DNA of 64,000 bases from NCBI GenBank assembly GCA_934233745.1, contig CAKQGN010000003.1, positions 62,001 through 126,000 on the forward strand, in the 5' to 3' direction. This DNA comes from an uncultured Clostridia bacterium (lineage in GTDB: Bacteria > Bacillota > Clostridia > Christensenellales > CAG-917). The position numbers were made by a program, and so were the translations under genes. Shown here piece by piece: positions 1 to 8,772 of the stretch (its first letter is position 1; each line of letters begins with the position of its first letter). The notes under the pieces are model-generated. The model was not told where the DNA came from and searched no databases. It saw only the letters and a program-made list of their open reading frames with translations.

Positions 1-3000
1 AAATATCATTGAGGGCGGAATGGTGGTTGTAAGCACCACGCTTCCGCTGTTTTTCGCAACCGCATTCATAAGACTTTCGTTTTTGAATATGTCGGCGTCA
101 TAGAAATTTACACCCGCTCCGTTGCGGTTGATGACGATTCTCGACACGTCGTAGTTTGACGCAAGATTTTTGAGCAACGCGATATTTATGAGGTTTTCAA
201 GCGGCAAATCGACCTCTCCGTATACCTCGCCGAGTTCCTTGACAAGCGAATCTCTTGCGCTCTTTGACGCGACTTTGGATATTTGCTTGTACACTCTCAA
301 CTTGTCGCGTCCCGAAATATAGCTGTCGCTTATGAATGCCGCTGCGTCCACTTTCATTTCCACATCGCGTTCGGGTTTCTTGACAACGCCGGTCTTGATT
401 TCCTGCACCGCTTCGTCGAGAAGTTCGAGATACATCTCATAACCGACTTTTTCTATGTGTCCGCTCTGCTCCGCGCCTAAAATATTGCCTGCGCCGCGAA
501 TAGACAAATCGGCAAGCGCAACTCTGAATCCGCTGCCTATCTCTGTGTTTTCGAGCAAGGAATCAAGGCGTTTTTGCGCGTTTTCGGTGATAGTACCGTT
601 TTCGGGGACGGTGAAATACGCATGCGCAAGCACTCCTCGCCTGCCCACTCTTCCTCGCAATTGATATAGTTGCGAGAGACCGAATCTTCCGCTGTCGATA
701 ACGATGAGCGTGTTGGCGTCGGGAAGGTCTATTCCGTTTTCTATAATGGTTGTCGACACGAGGACATCGAATTCTTTGTCATAAAACGCACTTATGCGCT
801 GTTCGAGCTGACCGGGAGCCATTTGTCCGTGCGCGGTGATAACCCTTGCGCCCTCGCACATTTGTCGGATTCTGCTTGCAAACGGTTCGATTGCGTCTAT
901 ATCGTTCAGAAGAACAAGCGTCTGCCCTCCTCTTGCAAGCTCTCTTGTGATTGCGTCCTTGCAAAGCGCGTCGCTGTAACCCACAACATATGTTTGAATT
1001 GGCAATCTGCCTCTCGGCGCGGTTTCGAGCATAGATATATCTCTGACTCCCGTGAGCGACATATTGAGCGTGCGAGGAATCGGCGTTGCAGATAGCGTCA
1101 ACACGTTGACAAGCGGATATTTTTCTTTGAGCTTTTCCTTGTGTTCGACGCCGAAACGTTGTTCCTCGTCAAGCACAAGCAAGCCTAAATCGTGAAATTC
1201 GACGTCTTTTGCAAGCACTTTGTGCGTTGCGATAACCATGTGCGTGGTGCCGTCTTTTAGTTCTTTGAGAAGTTGCTCGTTTTCCTTTGACGATTGAAGT
1301 CTTGTGAGCAATCCGCATTTTATGCCGAAAGGTTCGAGGCGTTTGACAAGATTTTCATAATGCTGTCTTGCAAGTATAGTGGTCGGGGCAAGCAATACGG
1401 CTTGTTTTGAATCGAGTGCGGTTTTGAACATCGCCCTGAACGCAACTTCCGTCTTTCCGAAGCCCACGTCGCCAACAAGCAACCTGTCCATGATGCGACC
1501 GCTCTCCATGTCGTTTTTGATGTCGGCAATCGCTTTGAGTTGATCGGGTGTTTCTTCGTATTCGAAATTATCCTCGAATTCTTTTTGCCACACCGTATCG
1601 GGGCTATACTTAAATCCTCGTTGTTTTTCACGTTTTGCATAAAGTTCGACAAGGTTGATTGCGAGCTTGCGCACGGATTTGCGCACTTTTTCTTTTTCGC
1701 GTTCAAACTCTTTTCCTCCGAGCTTGTTGAGCTTGGGATGCTCCTCGCCGACAAACTTTTGCAGATTGTTCATCTGATCGGTGGCAACGTAGAGCGTATC
1801 GCCGTCACGGTATTTGAGGACGATGTACTCTTTTTCGAACTCTCCCGTTTTGAGAATGGTTGTTCCCTCGCAAACACCGACTCCGTGAACTTTATGCACA
1901 ACGTAATCGCCGGGCTTGGGAGAGAGAGCCTGCTCGGTTGCCTTGACGGCTATTTCGCCCGTGCGACGCTTGCCTATACACTCGCTCGTGCCGATAAGAC
2001 ATGCTTTCACCGCAGGATATATAAAGCCGGTTTCGACTTGAAGCGGCGTTGCGAGTATGCCGCCTTCTCCGTTGCCGTCCTCGCTGTAAGTTGCGAGAAT
2101 CTCATACTCTCTGAGGCTTTCGATTATATTTTTTGTCTGTTCTCTACCGCCGCATGCCATAACGACTTTTGTGCCGTTGATGACAAAATTTTTCAAATCC
2201 TGCACAATGGTATTAGGGTCGAGATAGTACTTTGTTACAGGGCGGGTTTTCGGCTCGATTATATACTTCGCCTCAAAAAGTCGGTTGTCCAAAGACAGCG
2301 ATGCAAAGCCCATTTTTCTTGCGAATATCAACTGCCGTTTCACTTCGTGCGCGCTTATGCACACGTCTTTGTGTTCGGGCAAAATTTCCCCGCCCTCGCT
2401 CAACGTTTTTATGCGTCCCGCAAATTCTTTTTCAAGAATCTGCAGCTTGTCGGCAACCACTCTCGGCTCGTCGAAAATCACCAGTAGCGGTTTGTCGTCG
2501 TCAAAAAAGTCGAATATGCTTTCCGTGCAATCTTTCAAAAACGGCAACGCCCAAACGGCGGCACAATCGCACGCGCCGACACTCAACAGTTCTTTTGCTT
2601 GTTGGGCATTCTTGTTTTCGGGATATAAAGACAGTTTCTCTCTTGCGCAATCATACCCTTTTTCATCGAGCAAAATATCGCTTGCGGGCGCAAAATATAC
2701 GCTTTGCACCTCGTTTGAGGCAAGCATTGTCTGTATGTCGATGATTTTTATGTTTTCAACCAATTCGTCAAAAAAGTTGATTCTGTATGCAACGCCCGCA
2801 ATGTCGCAAACGTCCACAATGTCGCCTCTGACGGCAAAATCGCCCGCGTCTGCAACCATGGCTTGACGTTTGTACCCTGCAAGAGCAAGTTTGTCGGCAA
2901 GCGTTTGCGGAGAAATAACATCCTCTTTTTTTATGCAAACGGTATATCTTTCAACAAGTTTACGCTTCGGGAAAAGTTGAAGCAGACTGTCGGCTGCAGT

Positions 3001-3360
3001 GACAACGACGTCCGTCTCGCCCGTCGCAATGTCTTTGAGCGCGCAAATTCTCTCTCGCATGCCTTGGGCAGAAAAGCCTTTTCTTGCAATCAAAACGTCG
3101 TCCCTATATGGCAGATAATCCGTCTTTACGCCCCAGCTTTCAATCTTTCTCGCAAGGCTTTTTGCGCCCAGTGCATCTGACGCAACGATAAGTTTTCTTG
3201 CAGGAAGTTGGGACATAATATGGATTTTTGCACCTTCGCAAACGCGCAAAACGCAAACTGCCGACAGTTTGTCGTCGGCAAGTTTTTTTGCTCCGATTCC
3301 TTGCAGCGAGGCAAGTTTTTCGCCCATATTTTGAAGTTGAAAGACCTTCGGTGTTTCCAT
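1..3360 (-). CDS. mfd: Mfd, transcription-repair coupling factor (3' end cut by window edge)
   Basis: Translocase that pushes stalled RNA polymerase off DNA lesions and recruits UvrA. Translating the minus strand from the ATG at 3360 gives 1120 uninterrupted codons reaching base 1. Visible: a UvrB-like N-terminal module, the polymerase-interaction region, then the RecG-like motor with Walker A GDVGFGKT (about residue 630), DEEQ box (731-734), LSATPIPRT (about 756) and the RGRVGRRG helicase motif (about 902). Family proteins are about 1150 residues, so only a few tens of C-terminal residues are missing. The start lies 15 bases after the pth stop; no clear ribosome site is seen, so translation is probably coupled to pth. 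Third gene of a glmU-like/pth/mfd run. Confidence 0.96.
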   Translation of the reverse strand, partial: METPKVFQLQNMGEKLASLQGIGAKKLADDKLSAVCVLRVCEGAKIHIMSQLPARKLIVASDALGAKSLARKIESWGVKTDYLPYRDDVLIARKGFSAQGMRERICALKDIATGETDVVVTAADSLLQLFPKRKLVERYTVCIKKEDVISPQTLADKLALAGYKRQAMVADAGDFAVRGDIVDVCDIAGVAYRINFFDELVENIKIIDIQTMLASNEVQSVYFAPASDILLDEKGYDCAREKLSLYPENKNAQQAKELLSVGACDCAAVWALPFLKDCTESIFDFFDDDKPLLVIFDEPRVVADKLQILEKEFAGRIKTLSEGGEILPEHKDVCISAHEVKRQLIFARKMGFASLSLDNRLFEAKYIIEPKTRPVTKYYLDPNTIVQDLKNFVINGTKVVMACGGREQTKNIIESLREYEILATYSEDGNGEGGILATPLQVETGFIYPAVKACLIGTSECIGKRRTGEIAVKATEQALSPKPGDYVVHKVHGVGVCEGTTILKTGEFEKEYIVLKYRDGDTLYVATDQMNNLQKFVGEEHPKLNKLGGKEFEREKEKVRKSVRKLAINLVELYAKREKQRGFKYSPDTVWQKEFEDNFEYEETPDQLKAIADIKNDMESGRIMDRLLVGDVGFGKTEVAFRAMFKTALDSKQAVLLAPTTILARQHYENLVKRLEPFGIKCGLLTRLQSSKENEQLLKELKDGTTHMVIATHKVLAKDVEFHDLGLLVLDEEQRFGVEHKEKLKEKYPLVNVLTLSATPIPRTLNMSLTGVRDISMLETAPRGRLPIQTYVVGYSDALCKDAITRELARGGQTLVLLNDIDAIEPFASRIRQMCEGARVITAHGQMAPGQLEQRISAFYDKEFDVLVSTTIIENGIDLPDANTLIVIDSGRFGLSQLYQLRGRVGRRGVLAHAYFTVPENGTITENAQKRLDSLLENTEIGSGFRVALADLSIRGAGNILGAEQSGHIEKVGYEMYLELLDEAVQEIKTGVVKKPERDVEMKVDAAAFISDSYISGRDKLRVYKQISKVASKSARDSLVKELGEVYGEVDLPLENLINIALLKNLASNYDVSRIVINRNGAGVNFYDADIFKNESLMNAVAKNSGSVVLTTTIPPSMIF

Positions 3361-3375
3361 TTTAACAAGTTCGAA

Positions 3376-3960
3376 TCACTTTTTGTTTCTGTTTGTACGC
3401 TCTTGAACACGCTGAATATCATCGCCCTCTATCAGCATTTCAAATGCTTCGACGGCAACGTCGATTGCGTCGTTCAAAATCTGCTTGTTTGCAAAATCGA
3501 CCTTTGAAAGCACAAAATCGATAAGTTCAACCTCGTGATTTGCAAGTTCTTCCGTTTTTGTGCCGATTCGCACTCTGATAAATTCTTGCGTGTTCAACTC
3601 TTTGACGATATTGCGCATGCCGTTGTGTGTACCTGCGCTTCCTTCTTCTCTGACGCGAATTTTTCCGACCGGCAAGTCGATGTCGTCATAGCAAACAATA
3701 AGCTCCTTTGCCTCGTCGACATCATATGCGCGCACAAGTTTTTTGACCGCCTCGCCCGACAAGTTCATGTAGGTTTGCGGTTTTGCAATCACAAAGTCCA
3801 CGCCCTTGTAAGTAGCTTTGCAAGTGAGCGCGTCGCATTCGGATTTTGCAATTTTCACCTTGCATTTTTTTGCAAGAGCGTCCGCCGCCATAAATCCGAC
3901 GTTGTGATAGGTGTTTTTGTACTTCATGCCGGGATTGCCCAGCCCTACGATGAGTATCAT
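3376..3960 (-). CDS. pth: Peptidyl-tRNA hydrolase
   Basis: Releases tRNA from peptidyl-tRNA that dropped off ribosomes. The 194-residue protein has the family signature GLGNPG (Asn9), catalytic His19 in YHNVGF, Asn66 in PQTYMNLSG, the CYDDIDLP acid patch (Asp92/93) and SAGTHNGMRN. I start at the ATG at 3960 (MILIVGLGNPG) rather than at an upstream in-frame ATG because AAGGA lies about 10 bases before it and the family begins here. It sits between a glmU-like gene and mfd on the same strand, the usual Bacillota neighbourhood, although the prs gene often found in this cluster is absent. Confidence 0.96.
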   Translation of the reverse strand: MILIVGLGNPGMKYKNTYHNVGFMAADALAKKCKVKIAKSECDALTCKATYKGVDFVIAKPQTYMNLSGEAVKKLVRAYDVDEAKELIVCYDDIDLPVGKIRVREEGSAGTHNGMRNIVKELNTQEFIRVRIGTKTEELANHEVELIDFVLSKVDFANKQILNDAIDVAVEAFEMLIEGDDIQRVQERTNRNKK

Positions 3961-4100
3961 ATATCTATATCCTTGTGAAATCGTGTGTTTTATTGCGAGA
4001 AAACCGCTTTTTCTCAATGGTATTTACATCGTCGAAGCAACGACTTCGTTACGAATATCCAACCCCTCTTTGAGATTTGCACCGTCAACGACAGCCTGTG

Positions 4101-5126
4101 TCATTCTTTCGTTTTGAGCTTGGTGTCCTGTCTTACTCTGCCGATTGTAAACGAGCCGTTTTCGACATCGCGCGTAACGGTTGTACCTGCCGCAATAAAA
4201 GCGTGATCTCCGATAACCAAAGGCGCAACAAGATTGGTATTTGCGCCGAGGAAACACTCCGCTCCGACGGTTGTTTTGTGCTTTTTATGTCCGTCATAGT
4301 TGCAAAACACAGTTCCGCACCCGACGTTTGTACGCTCGCCGACCTCCGCGTCTCCGACATAACTCAGATGAGCGCACTTGACGCCTTCGCTCAGATGCGA
4401 GGCTTTAACTTCGACGAAATCGCCCACCCTGCAGCCCTCGTCTATGACGGCATGACGGAGTCTTGCAAAAGGACCTACACATGCGTGCGTGCGCACGTGT
4501 GAGCAGATGATGTGCGAGCAACTTATGTCCGCTCCGTCGATTACGCTGTCGCGGATATACGATGCAAAAACGGTGCTTCCGTTCAATATCGTACTTTCAC
4601 CCTCAATTGTGCAAAACGGTTTTATGACGACTCCGCTTTCCACACTCACCGTATCATCGATAAAAGTTGTCGCCTTGTCGGCGATTTTTACGCCGTGTCG
4701 CAATAATTCGTCCAATATCTCGTCTTTTAGAAGATTATACACTATGTTGTAACTTTTTGCATCATCTATCTTAAAAAAAGCGTCCTTCATACAAAAAACA
4801 CCCTCATCGGCACTCTTGCCAATACTTATTTTCGACACGGAATCCTTTGCGCCGAGCCGAACAAAGCCGATGTTTTTTTGTTTCATGTTGCGCACAAGCG
4901 ATTCGACGTCATGCTTTTTGACAAGCGGCATGTCCAATGTCAAAGCAACATTTATATAGCCGTCGAGCAATGCGGTTTCTTCTTTGTATGACTCAAGTTT
5001 CGCAATGCGGCACTTTTTTGCCGAAAATCCCTCAAATTCCCGCATAACATACTCTTCTGCGCGACGTCCGAGCAATTCTTTTTGACTGTTTTCGGTTTCT
5101 ATAAAAACAATATTATATTTATCCAT
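4101..5126 (-). CDS. GlmU-like protein: left-handed beta-helix acetyltransferase with a reduced N-terminal domain
   Basis: GlmU makes UDP-N-acetylglucosamine using an N-terminal uridylyltransferase and a C-terminal acetyltransferase. The C-terminal half is clearly GlmU: hexapeptide repeats, GPFARLR, His253 in AHLSYVGDAE (the position of the catalytic His), CNYDG, and the AAGTTVTRDV tail. The N-terminal part is only about 135 residues instead of about 225 and lacks the LAAGxGTRM nucleotide-binding loop; LDMPLVKKHDVESLV matches the middle of the usual domain. Total 341 residues against about 455. It is probably an acetyltransferase only, or a protein whose uridylyl step is done elsewhere. No Shine-Dalgarno is seen; TATAGT ends 5 bases before the ATG, so the mRNA may be leaderless. 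Confidence 0.85.
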   Translation of the reverse strand: MDKYNIVFIETENSQKELLGRRAEEYVMREFEGFSAKKCRIAKLESYKEETALLDGYINVALTLDMPLVKKHDVESLVRNMKQKNIGFVRLGAKDSVSKISIGKSADEGVFCMKDAFFKIDDAKSYNIVYNLLKDEILDELLRHGVKIADKATTFIDDTVSVESGVVIKPFCTIEGESTILNGSTVFASYIRDSVIDGADISCSHIICSHVRTHACVGPFARLRHAVIDEGCRVGDFVEVKASHLSEGVKCAHLSYVGDAEVGERTNVGCGTVFCNYDGHKKHKTTVGAECFLGANTNLVAPLVIGDHAFIAAGTTVTRDVENGSFTIGRVRQDTKLKTKE

Positions 5127-5266
5127 ACCATACTATATTCGTTTTGCAAAAAAACTTTTCATAAGGTGACATAATATTTTGCAAATCGCACACATACGGT
5201 TGTATATTGGCAGCGTTCGGGCAGGCATATCTTCGCGGCGGCAAATAACTTAAACGGAGAGAACCT

Positions 5267-5416
5267 ATGGATAACAAAACCAAAAAGATTGTATTTGTCA
5301 TTGTTGCTTCAATCATTTCACTCATTTCAACCGTCATCGGCTTTGTGTTCGGAATACCGTCGGACGCAATCAAAGACGCTGTTGATATCGACACGAGCAT
5401 TGTCGAAACGCTGTAA
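5267..5416 (+). CDS. Small single-span membrane peptide, 49 residues
   Basis: An ATG at 5267 follows GGAGAG by 6 bases and opens 49 codons ending in TAA at 5414. The product starts MDNKTKK and continues with a hydrophobic stretch (about residues 8-30), then an acidic tail DAIKDAVDIDTSIVETL. Basic N-terminus, one membrane segment and a good ribosome site support a real gene. It is divergent from the glmU-like gene. Function unknown; a small membrane regulator or toxin-like peptide are both possible and the sequence does not decide. Confidence 0.55.
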   Translation: MDNKTKKIVFVIVASIISLISTVIGFVFGIPSDAIKDAVDIDTSIVETL

Positions 5417-5579
5417 TCTCAATCGCGCGTTTTCTCCTTTTTATCGCGCAAAAAGCAACGTCGCCCCGCACATAGCGAAGCAACGAAAAATCGGGATTGC
5501 AACAAAAATGCTCTTTTTAAGACCTATCCTGCAACACTCGCTCTCTAAATGACCGACGAAAAACCTGCCCGAACAAAAT

Positions 5580-5616
5580 ATATGCGCATACAAACTTGTC
5601 TGCGCATATCGTTTTT
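5580..5616 (+). terminator. Probable intrinsic terminator
   Basis: ATATGCGCA (5580-5588) can pair with TGCGCATAT (5601-5609) across a 12-base loop and is followed by CGTTTTTTATT. It lies about 160 bases after the 49-residue peptide gene, with no coding sequence between. Confidence 0.5.
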
Positions 5617-5648
5617 TATTCTTAATTTCAAAAAAAGCAATGCGACCA

Positions 5649-6116
5649 TCACAAAACATCTGCTTTTTTTCTTTTGGACTTGAAAAAATCCGACAACAGC
5701 TTTGAGCATACGTCTTTCTCATAACCGTCGCCGACAACAACCGTGTGATTGAAAAGTCCTTGCTCGAACAGGTTGAGTTTCGAGCCGCACGCGCCTGTCT
5801 TTTCATCGTATGCGCCAAAGTAAAGCGCGCGGATTCGAGAATGAATCATCGCCCCCGCACACATCACACACGGCTCCAACGTGACATACACATCACAATT
5901 TTCAAGCCACCAGTTGCCGACGGCTTTGGTCGCCTCGGACAGTGCCAGAATCTCGGCGTGACAGATTGCATTGTTTTCTCTCTCCTTGCGATTGCCGCTT
6001 GCGCCGACCACCTTGCCGTCCTTGACGACAACGCACCCTACAGGCACTTCGTCGTGCAAAGCGCATTCTTTGGCAAGCTCAATCGCCATGTCCATAAATT
6101 GTTTATCGTATGCCAT
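5649..6116 (-). CDS. tadA: tRNA-specific adenosine-34 deaminase TadA
   Basis: Converts A34 to inosine in the anticodon of tRNA-Arg. The 155-residue protein has the zinc and proton-shuttle motif HAE (53-55) and PCVMC (82-86, zinc cysteines 83 and 86), followed by GAMIHSRI, all typical of TadA. The start has AAAGGTGATT directly upstream. It lies after rlmH and nested-hairpin element A on the same strand, so it probably has its own transcript or depends on read-through past the element. Confidence 0.95.
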   Translation of the reverse strand: MAYDKQFMDMAIELAKECALHDEVPVGCVVVKDGKVVGASGNRKERENNAICHAEILALSEATKAVGNWWLENCDVYVTLEPCVMCAGAMIHSRIRALYFGAYDEKTGACGSKLNLFEQGLFNHTVVVGDGYEKDVCSKLLSDFFKSKRKKADVL

Positions 6117-6146
6117 AAATCACCTTTATCGTTAGGTTTGTCATGT

Positions 6147-6274
6147 AATGACGAGGATATTTGGATGAAGAGCAAGGAAGGTTGCGATTGAGCAGATAGG
6201 AGCGCGTACTTGTTGTACGTGACTATTTGAGCAATCGCACCTGACGCAGCTGTTCGCCAAATAGCCTCGTCATT
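6147..6274 (-). repeat. Nested-hairpin element, copy A, at the 3' end of rlmH
   Basis: Outer arms 6147-6164 and 6257-6274 pair over 18 bases with one mismatch; the right arm contains the rlmH stop codon (6270-6272). Inside come the conserved segments ATGAAGAGCAAGGAA (6165-6179) and TGACGCAGCTGTTCG (6242-6256). These frame an inner helix around TGCGATTG/CAATCGCA, a helix ATAG/CTAT, an asymmetric GAGC/GA loop and the apical hairpin GTAC-TTGTT-GTAC. Strand is given as that of the upstream gene's mRNA. See findings for comparison with copies B-E. Confidence 0.85.
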
Positions 6275-6728
6275 TGTGATAGGGCAAATTGTTGATGATA
6301 GTCAAAGCCCTATATACCTGCTCGCAAAGCATAACTCGGAACAACTGATGCGGAAATGTCGGTTTGCCAAAGGACAAAACAAAATCCGCTTCGGAGCGAA
6401 GCTCGTCGGTGTGACCGTGACTGCCGCCGATGAGGAAGGAGAACTCGCTTTGAGCGTCGTTGCATTTGGTTTTTATAAGTTCTGCGAGCGCGTCGCTTGA
6501 AAGTTCCTTGCCGCGAAAATCCATTGCCACGACAAAACCTTTCGCCTTTGATAAAAGCTGTTCGCTTTCTATGCGTTGCTGCTCGGAAGGCGTTTTGCCT
6601 TGAGGTGCGTCGGGAAGCTCGGTAACCTTGACGTCGGCAAAGCGAGAAGCGCGTTTTGTATACTCTGCAATCGCATCGGCAAAGTATTTTTCTTTTATTT
6701 TGCCGATGGCGATAATGTTGATTTTCAT
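6270..6728 (-). CDS. rlmH: 23S rRNA pseudouridine-1915 N3-methyltransferase RlmH
   Basis: SPOUT methyltransferase acting on helix 69 of 23S rRNA. The 152 residues start MKINIIAIGKIKEKYF and contain FLIGGSHGH, LSFGKPTFPHQLFR and the C-terminal signature RALTIINNLPYHK, which forms the trefoil-knot SAM site. The ATG at 6728 is chosen over an upstream in-frame ATG because it matches the family start and overlaps the preceding CPBP stop by 4 bases (ATGA). Last gene of the walJ-CPBP-CPBP-rlmH operon. Its stop codon lies inside the outer stem of nested-hairpin element A. Confidence 0.95.
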   Translation of the reverse strand: MKINIIAIGKIKEKYFADAIAEYTKRASRFADVKVTELPDAPQGKTPSEQQRIESEQLLSKAKGFVVAMDFRGKELSSDALAELIKTKCNDAQSEFSFLIGGSHGHTDELRSEADFVLSFGKPTFPHQLFRVMLCEQVYRALTIINNLPYHK

Positions 6729-7687
6729 CGCGTCATCCCCCATACAAAGCTGAATATCGTGGCACATACACCGACCGCCGTGGTGAGCATAAACGGCAAA
6801 TCTTTGCAAAGGGGAATTGCGTCGGTTGCGCTTTCAAAAGGCGTTTGAGAGATGCGGTTTTGCTTCAATGCGTCCTTGCGAAGAAGGAAAAAGAAAAACG
6901 CAAGCAAACACGCGCACAGCACCACCGTCGCAGCCGCAACCGCAAATCCTAGATTTGAGGAATACACCCAGTCGCTGATTTTGTTGATGAAATCGAATGC
7001 GCCGCCGTTCTGAGATACGTACTCCGAAAAGACGCTGAATCCGTTGTTTGCAAAGTGGATCAAGATTCCGCCCCAGATAGAACCGGTATAAAAGGTGATG
7101 AGCGCAAGCGTTGCCCCGAAAAAGAATGTGTAGCCGGTTTGCACGATGTTTTGGTGCATGAGCGAAAACAGCAATGCGGATACTATGACAAACTTCCACT
7201 TGCACTCCGCATAGCCTGCACGGATGAGTCCTCTGTGTGCGATTTCCTCACAAAAACCGGGAAGCACGGCAACAAGAAAAAGCTCTTTGAAAAGCACACC
7301 TATTCCGGAATAATCGGTGCTTGACGATATGTGGGTGAAACCTATCATTCTCAGCACCATTTGCCATACGAACGAAATACCGCTCGACACGACAATGGCG
7401 CATATCCCAATAAGGATAATCAAAAGCCAGTTCTTTGCGCAAATTTTCTTGAAACCGAAATCCGAAAGCACGTCCTTTGTCTTTTCTCCTCTGCTTTTTG
7501 CTCCGAACGCGTACAAAAACACACTCAGAAACGCAAATATCGCAATCTGTACGACGCATGAGAAAAACGCGTCCGAATCGGCAATATTAAGTGCGGAATA
7601 TATATCCAAAGATGAGGCGATACGCAACAAAAGCGTGCATATCACCACAACAAAATATATCCAACCTACACTTGAACGTTTTGTCAT
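6725..7687 (-). CDS. CPBP-family intramembrane protease (second of a pair)
   Basis: Predicted membrane metalloprotease of the CAAX-protease/bacteriocin-processing (Abi) family. In the 320-residue product the motif residues are Glu147-Glu148 and Arg152 (EEIAHRG), His178 (SLMHQN) and His211 with Asn214/215 (HFANNG), spread over several hydrophobic segments. The start at 7687 overlaps the stop of the upstream paralogue by 4 bases. The C-terminal hydrophobic segment is followed by the rlmH start, again overlapping. Substrate unknown. See findings for the observation that this pair sits where walJ-rlmH loci usually carry htrA. Confidence 0.88.
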   Translation of the reverse strand: MTKRSSVGWIYFVVVICTLLLRIASSLDIYSALNIADSDAFFSCVVQIAIFAFLSVFLYAFGAKSRGEKTKDVLSDFGFKKICAKNWLLIILIGICAIVVSSGISFVWQMVLRMIGFTHISSSTDYSGIGVLFKELFLVAVLPGFCEEIAHRGLIRAGYAECKWKFVIVSALLFSLMHQNIVQTGYTFFFGATLALITFYTGSIWGGILIHFANNGFSVFSEYVSQNGGAFDFINKISDWVYSSNLGFAVAAATVVLCACLLAFFFFLLRKDALKQNRISQTPFESATDAIPLCKDLPFMLTTAVGVCATIFSFVWGMTR

Positions 7688-8772
7688 ATCAACCCCGAGA
7701 TAAACGCATAAAGCCAATATGCGCACACAAGAGCGAGCGCAATCCATACGCCCGACAATTTCTGATTTTTGCCGATATATTCGACTTCGTTGCGCTCCTC
7801 GAGTTCATATTGAATGCTCTTCCGGCCTTGTTTCGTAAACAATGATTTGAAAAAGCGAATCATCCCCTTGAACACGTTTTCGCTTTTTGTCGTGACGTTT
7901 GCCGTTGCCACGATCGTGAATCCGTCCTCTTGATAGACGTTGCTCACCTCTCCTGCTTTTTGGCGTTTGTCGCCTGCACGATAGAACAAATACAGCAAGC
8001 ACACGAGCAATACAATACCTATGACGACGCTCGCCGCGCCCGTGAGCCAATTAAAATAGCCGAGCTTGACATAAATTGCGTCTACTTGCGGCAAATACGC
8101 CGTGAGTGTGATGGAGATAAAGTTGTTGAAAAAATGGATTATTACGCTTGCCCATATCGAGCCTGAGAGCGCGACTACCAAAGCAAGCACAACGCCCAAA
8201 CCGAATTGGTGTACCGTTTGGACGGGATTTGCGTGCATAAGAGAGAAAAACAACCCCGACATAAGCACGCCGAACCACACGTTGCGAGTGGCAAGTCCGG
8301 GAAAAACCGTGCCGCGCATAAATATTTCTTCTCCTATTGCAGGCATAATCGCCATGACGAAAAGAGCAAGAAAATATATGCCTGCATTTGAAAAAGACGG
8401 CATGGACACTCCCGCTCCGTGATATCCGATGACGCCCAAAAACGCACTCCATGCGTTTGCCAAGGGCAAAAAGACAAGTATTGTCGCAATCGCAATAAGC
8501 GGCAATAGGGCAATTTGCATCGGATTGAGCCTCCCTCTGAGCTTTGCAATGCGAACAACATTGATTTTGCGCACGCGCGCATAAACGAATACGGTTGCGA
8601 TAAATCCGACTTGCATGATTGCGTATCCGCACCAACTGTACACGCTCATTCCGTCAAGCGTTGCCGAAACGTTGCGCAATACAAGGGATAAAAACAGCGA
8701 AAGCAAACTGCCGACGCATATTCCCAAAAGATAAATTGACGAGCTTTCGCTTGCTCCTATGGTTCTTCTCAT
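7684..8772 (-). CDS. CPBP-family intramembrane protease (first of a pair)
   Basis: 362 residues with the same catalytic pattern as its neighbour: Glu148-Glu149, Arg153 (EEIFMRGTVF), His180 (SLMHANPVQ) and His213/Asn216-217 (HFFNNF). About eight hydrophobic segments; a cytoplasmic-looking charged stretch (about 240-320) precedes a final membrane span. It shares HxNxVQT and GSIW blocks with the downstream protein, so the two are probably an old tandem duplication. It overlaps walJ by 4 bases upstream and its paralogue by 4 downstream. Catalytic residues are intact; substrate unknown. Confidence 0.88.
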   Translation of the reverse strand: MRRTIGASESSSIYLLGICVGSLLSLFLSLVLRNVSATLDGMSVYSWCGYAIMQVGFIATVFVYARVRKINVVRIAKLRGRLNPMQIALLPLIAIATILVFLPLANAWSAFLGVIGYHGAGVSMPSFSNAGIYFLALFVMAIMPAIGEEIFMRGTVFPGLATRNVWFGVLMSGLFFSLMHANPVQTVHQFGLGVVLALVVALSGSIWASVIIHFFNNFISITLTAYLPQVDAIYVKLGYFNWLTGAASVVIGIVLLVCLLYLFYRAGDKRQKAGEVSNVYQEDGFTIVATANVTTKSENVFKGMIRFFKSLFTKQGRKSIQYELEERNEVEYIGKNQKLSGVWIALALVCAYWLYAFISGLI

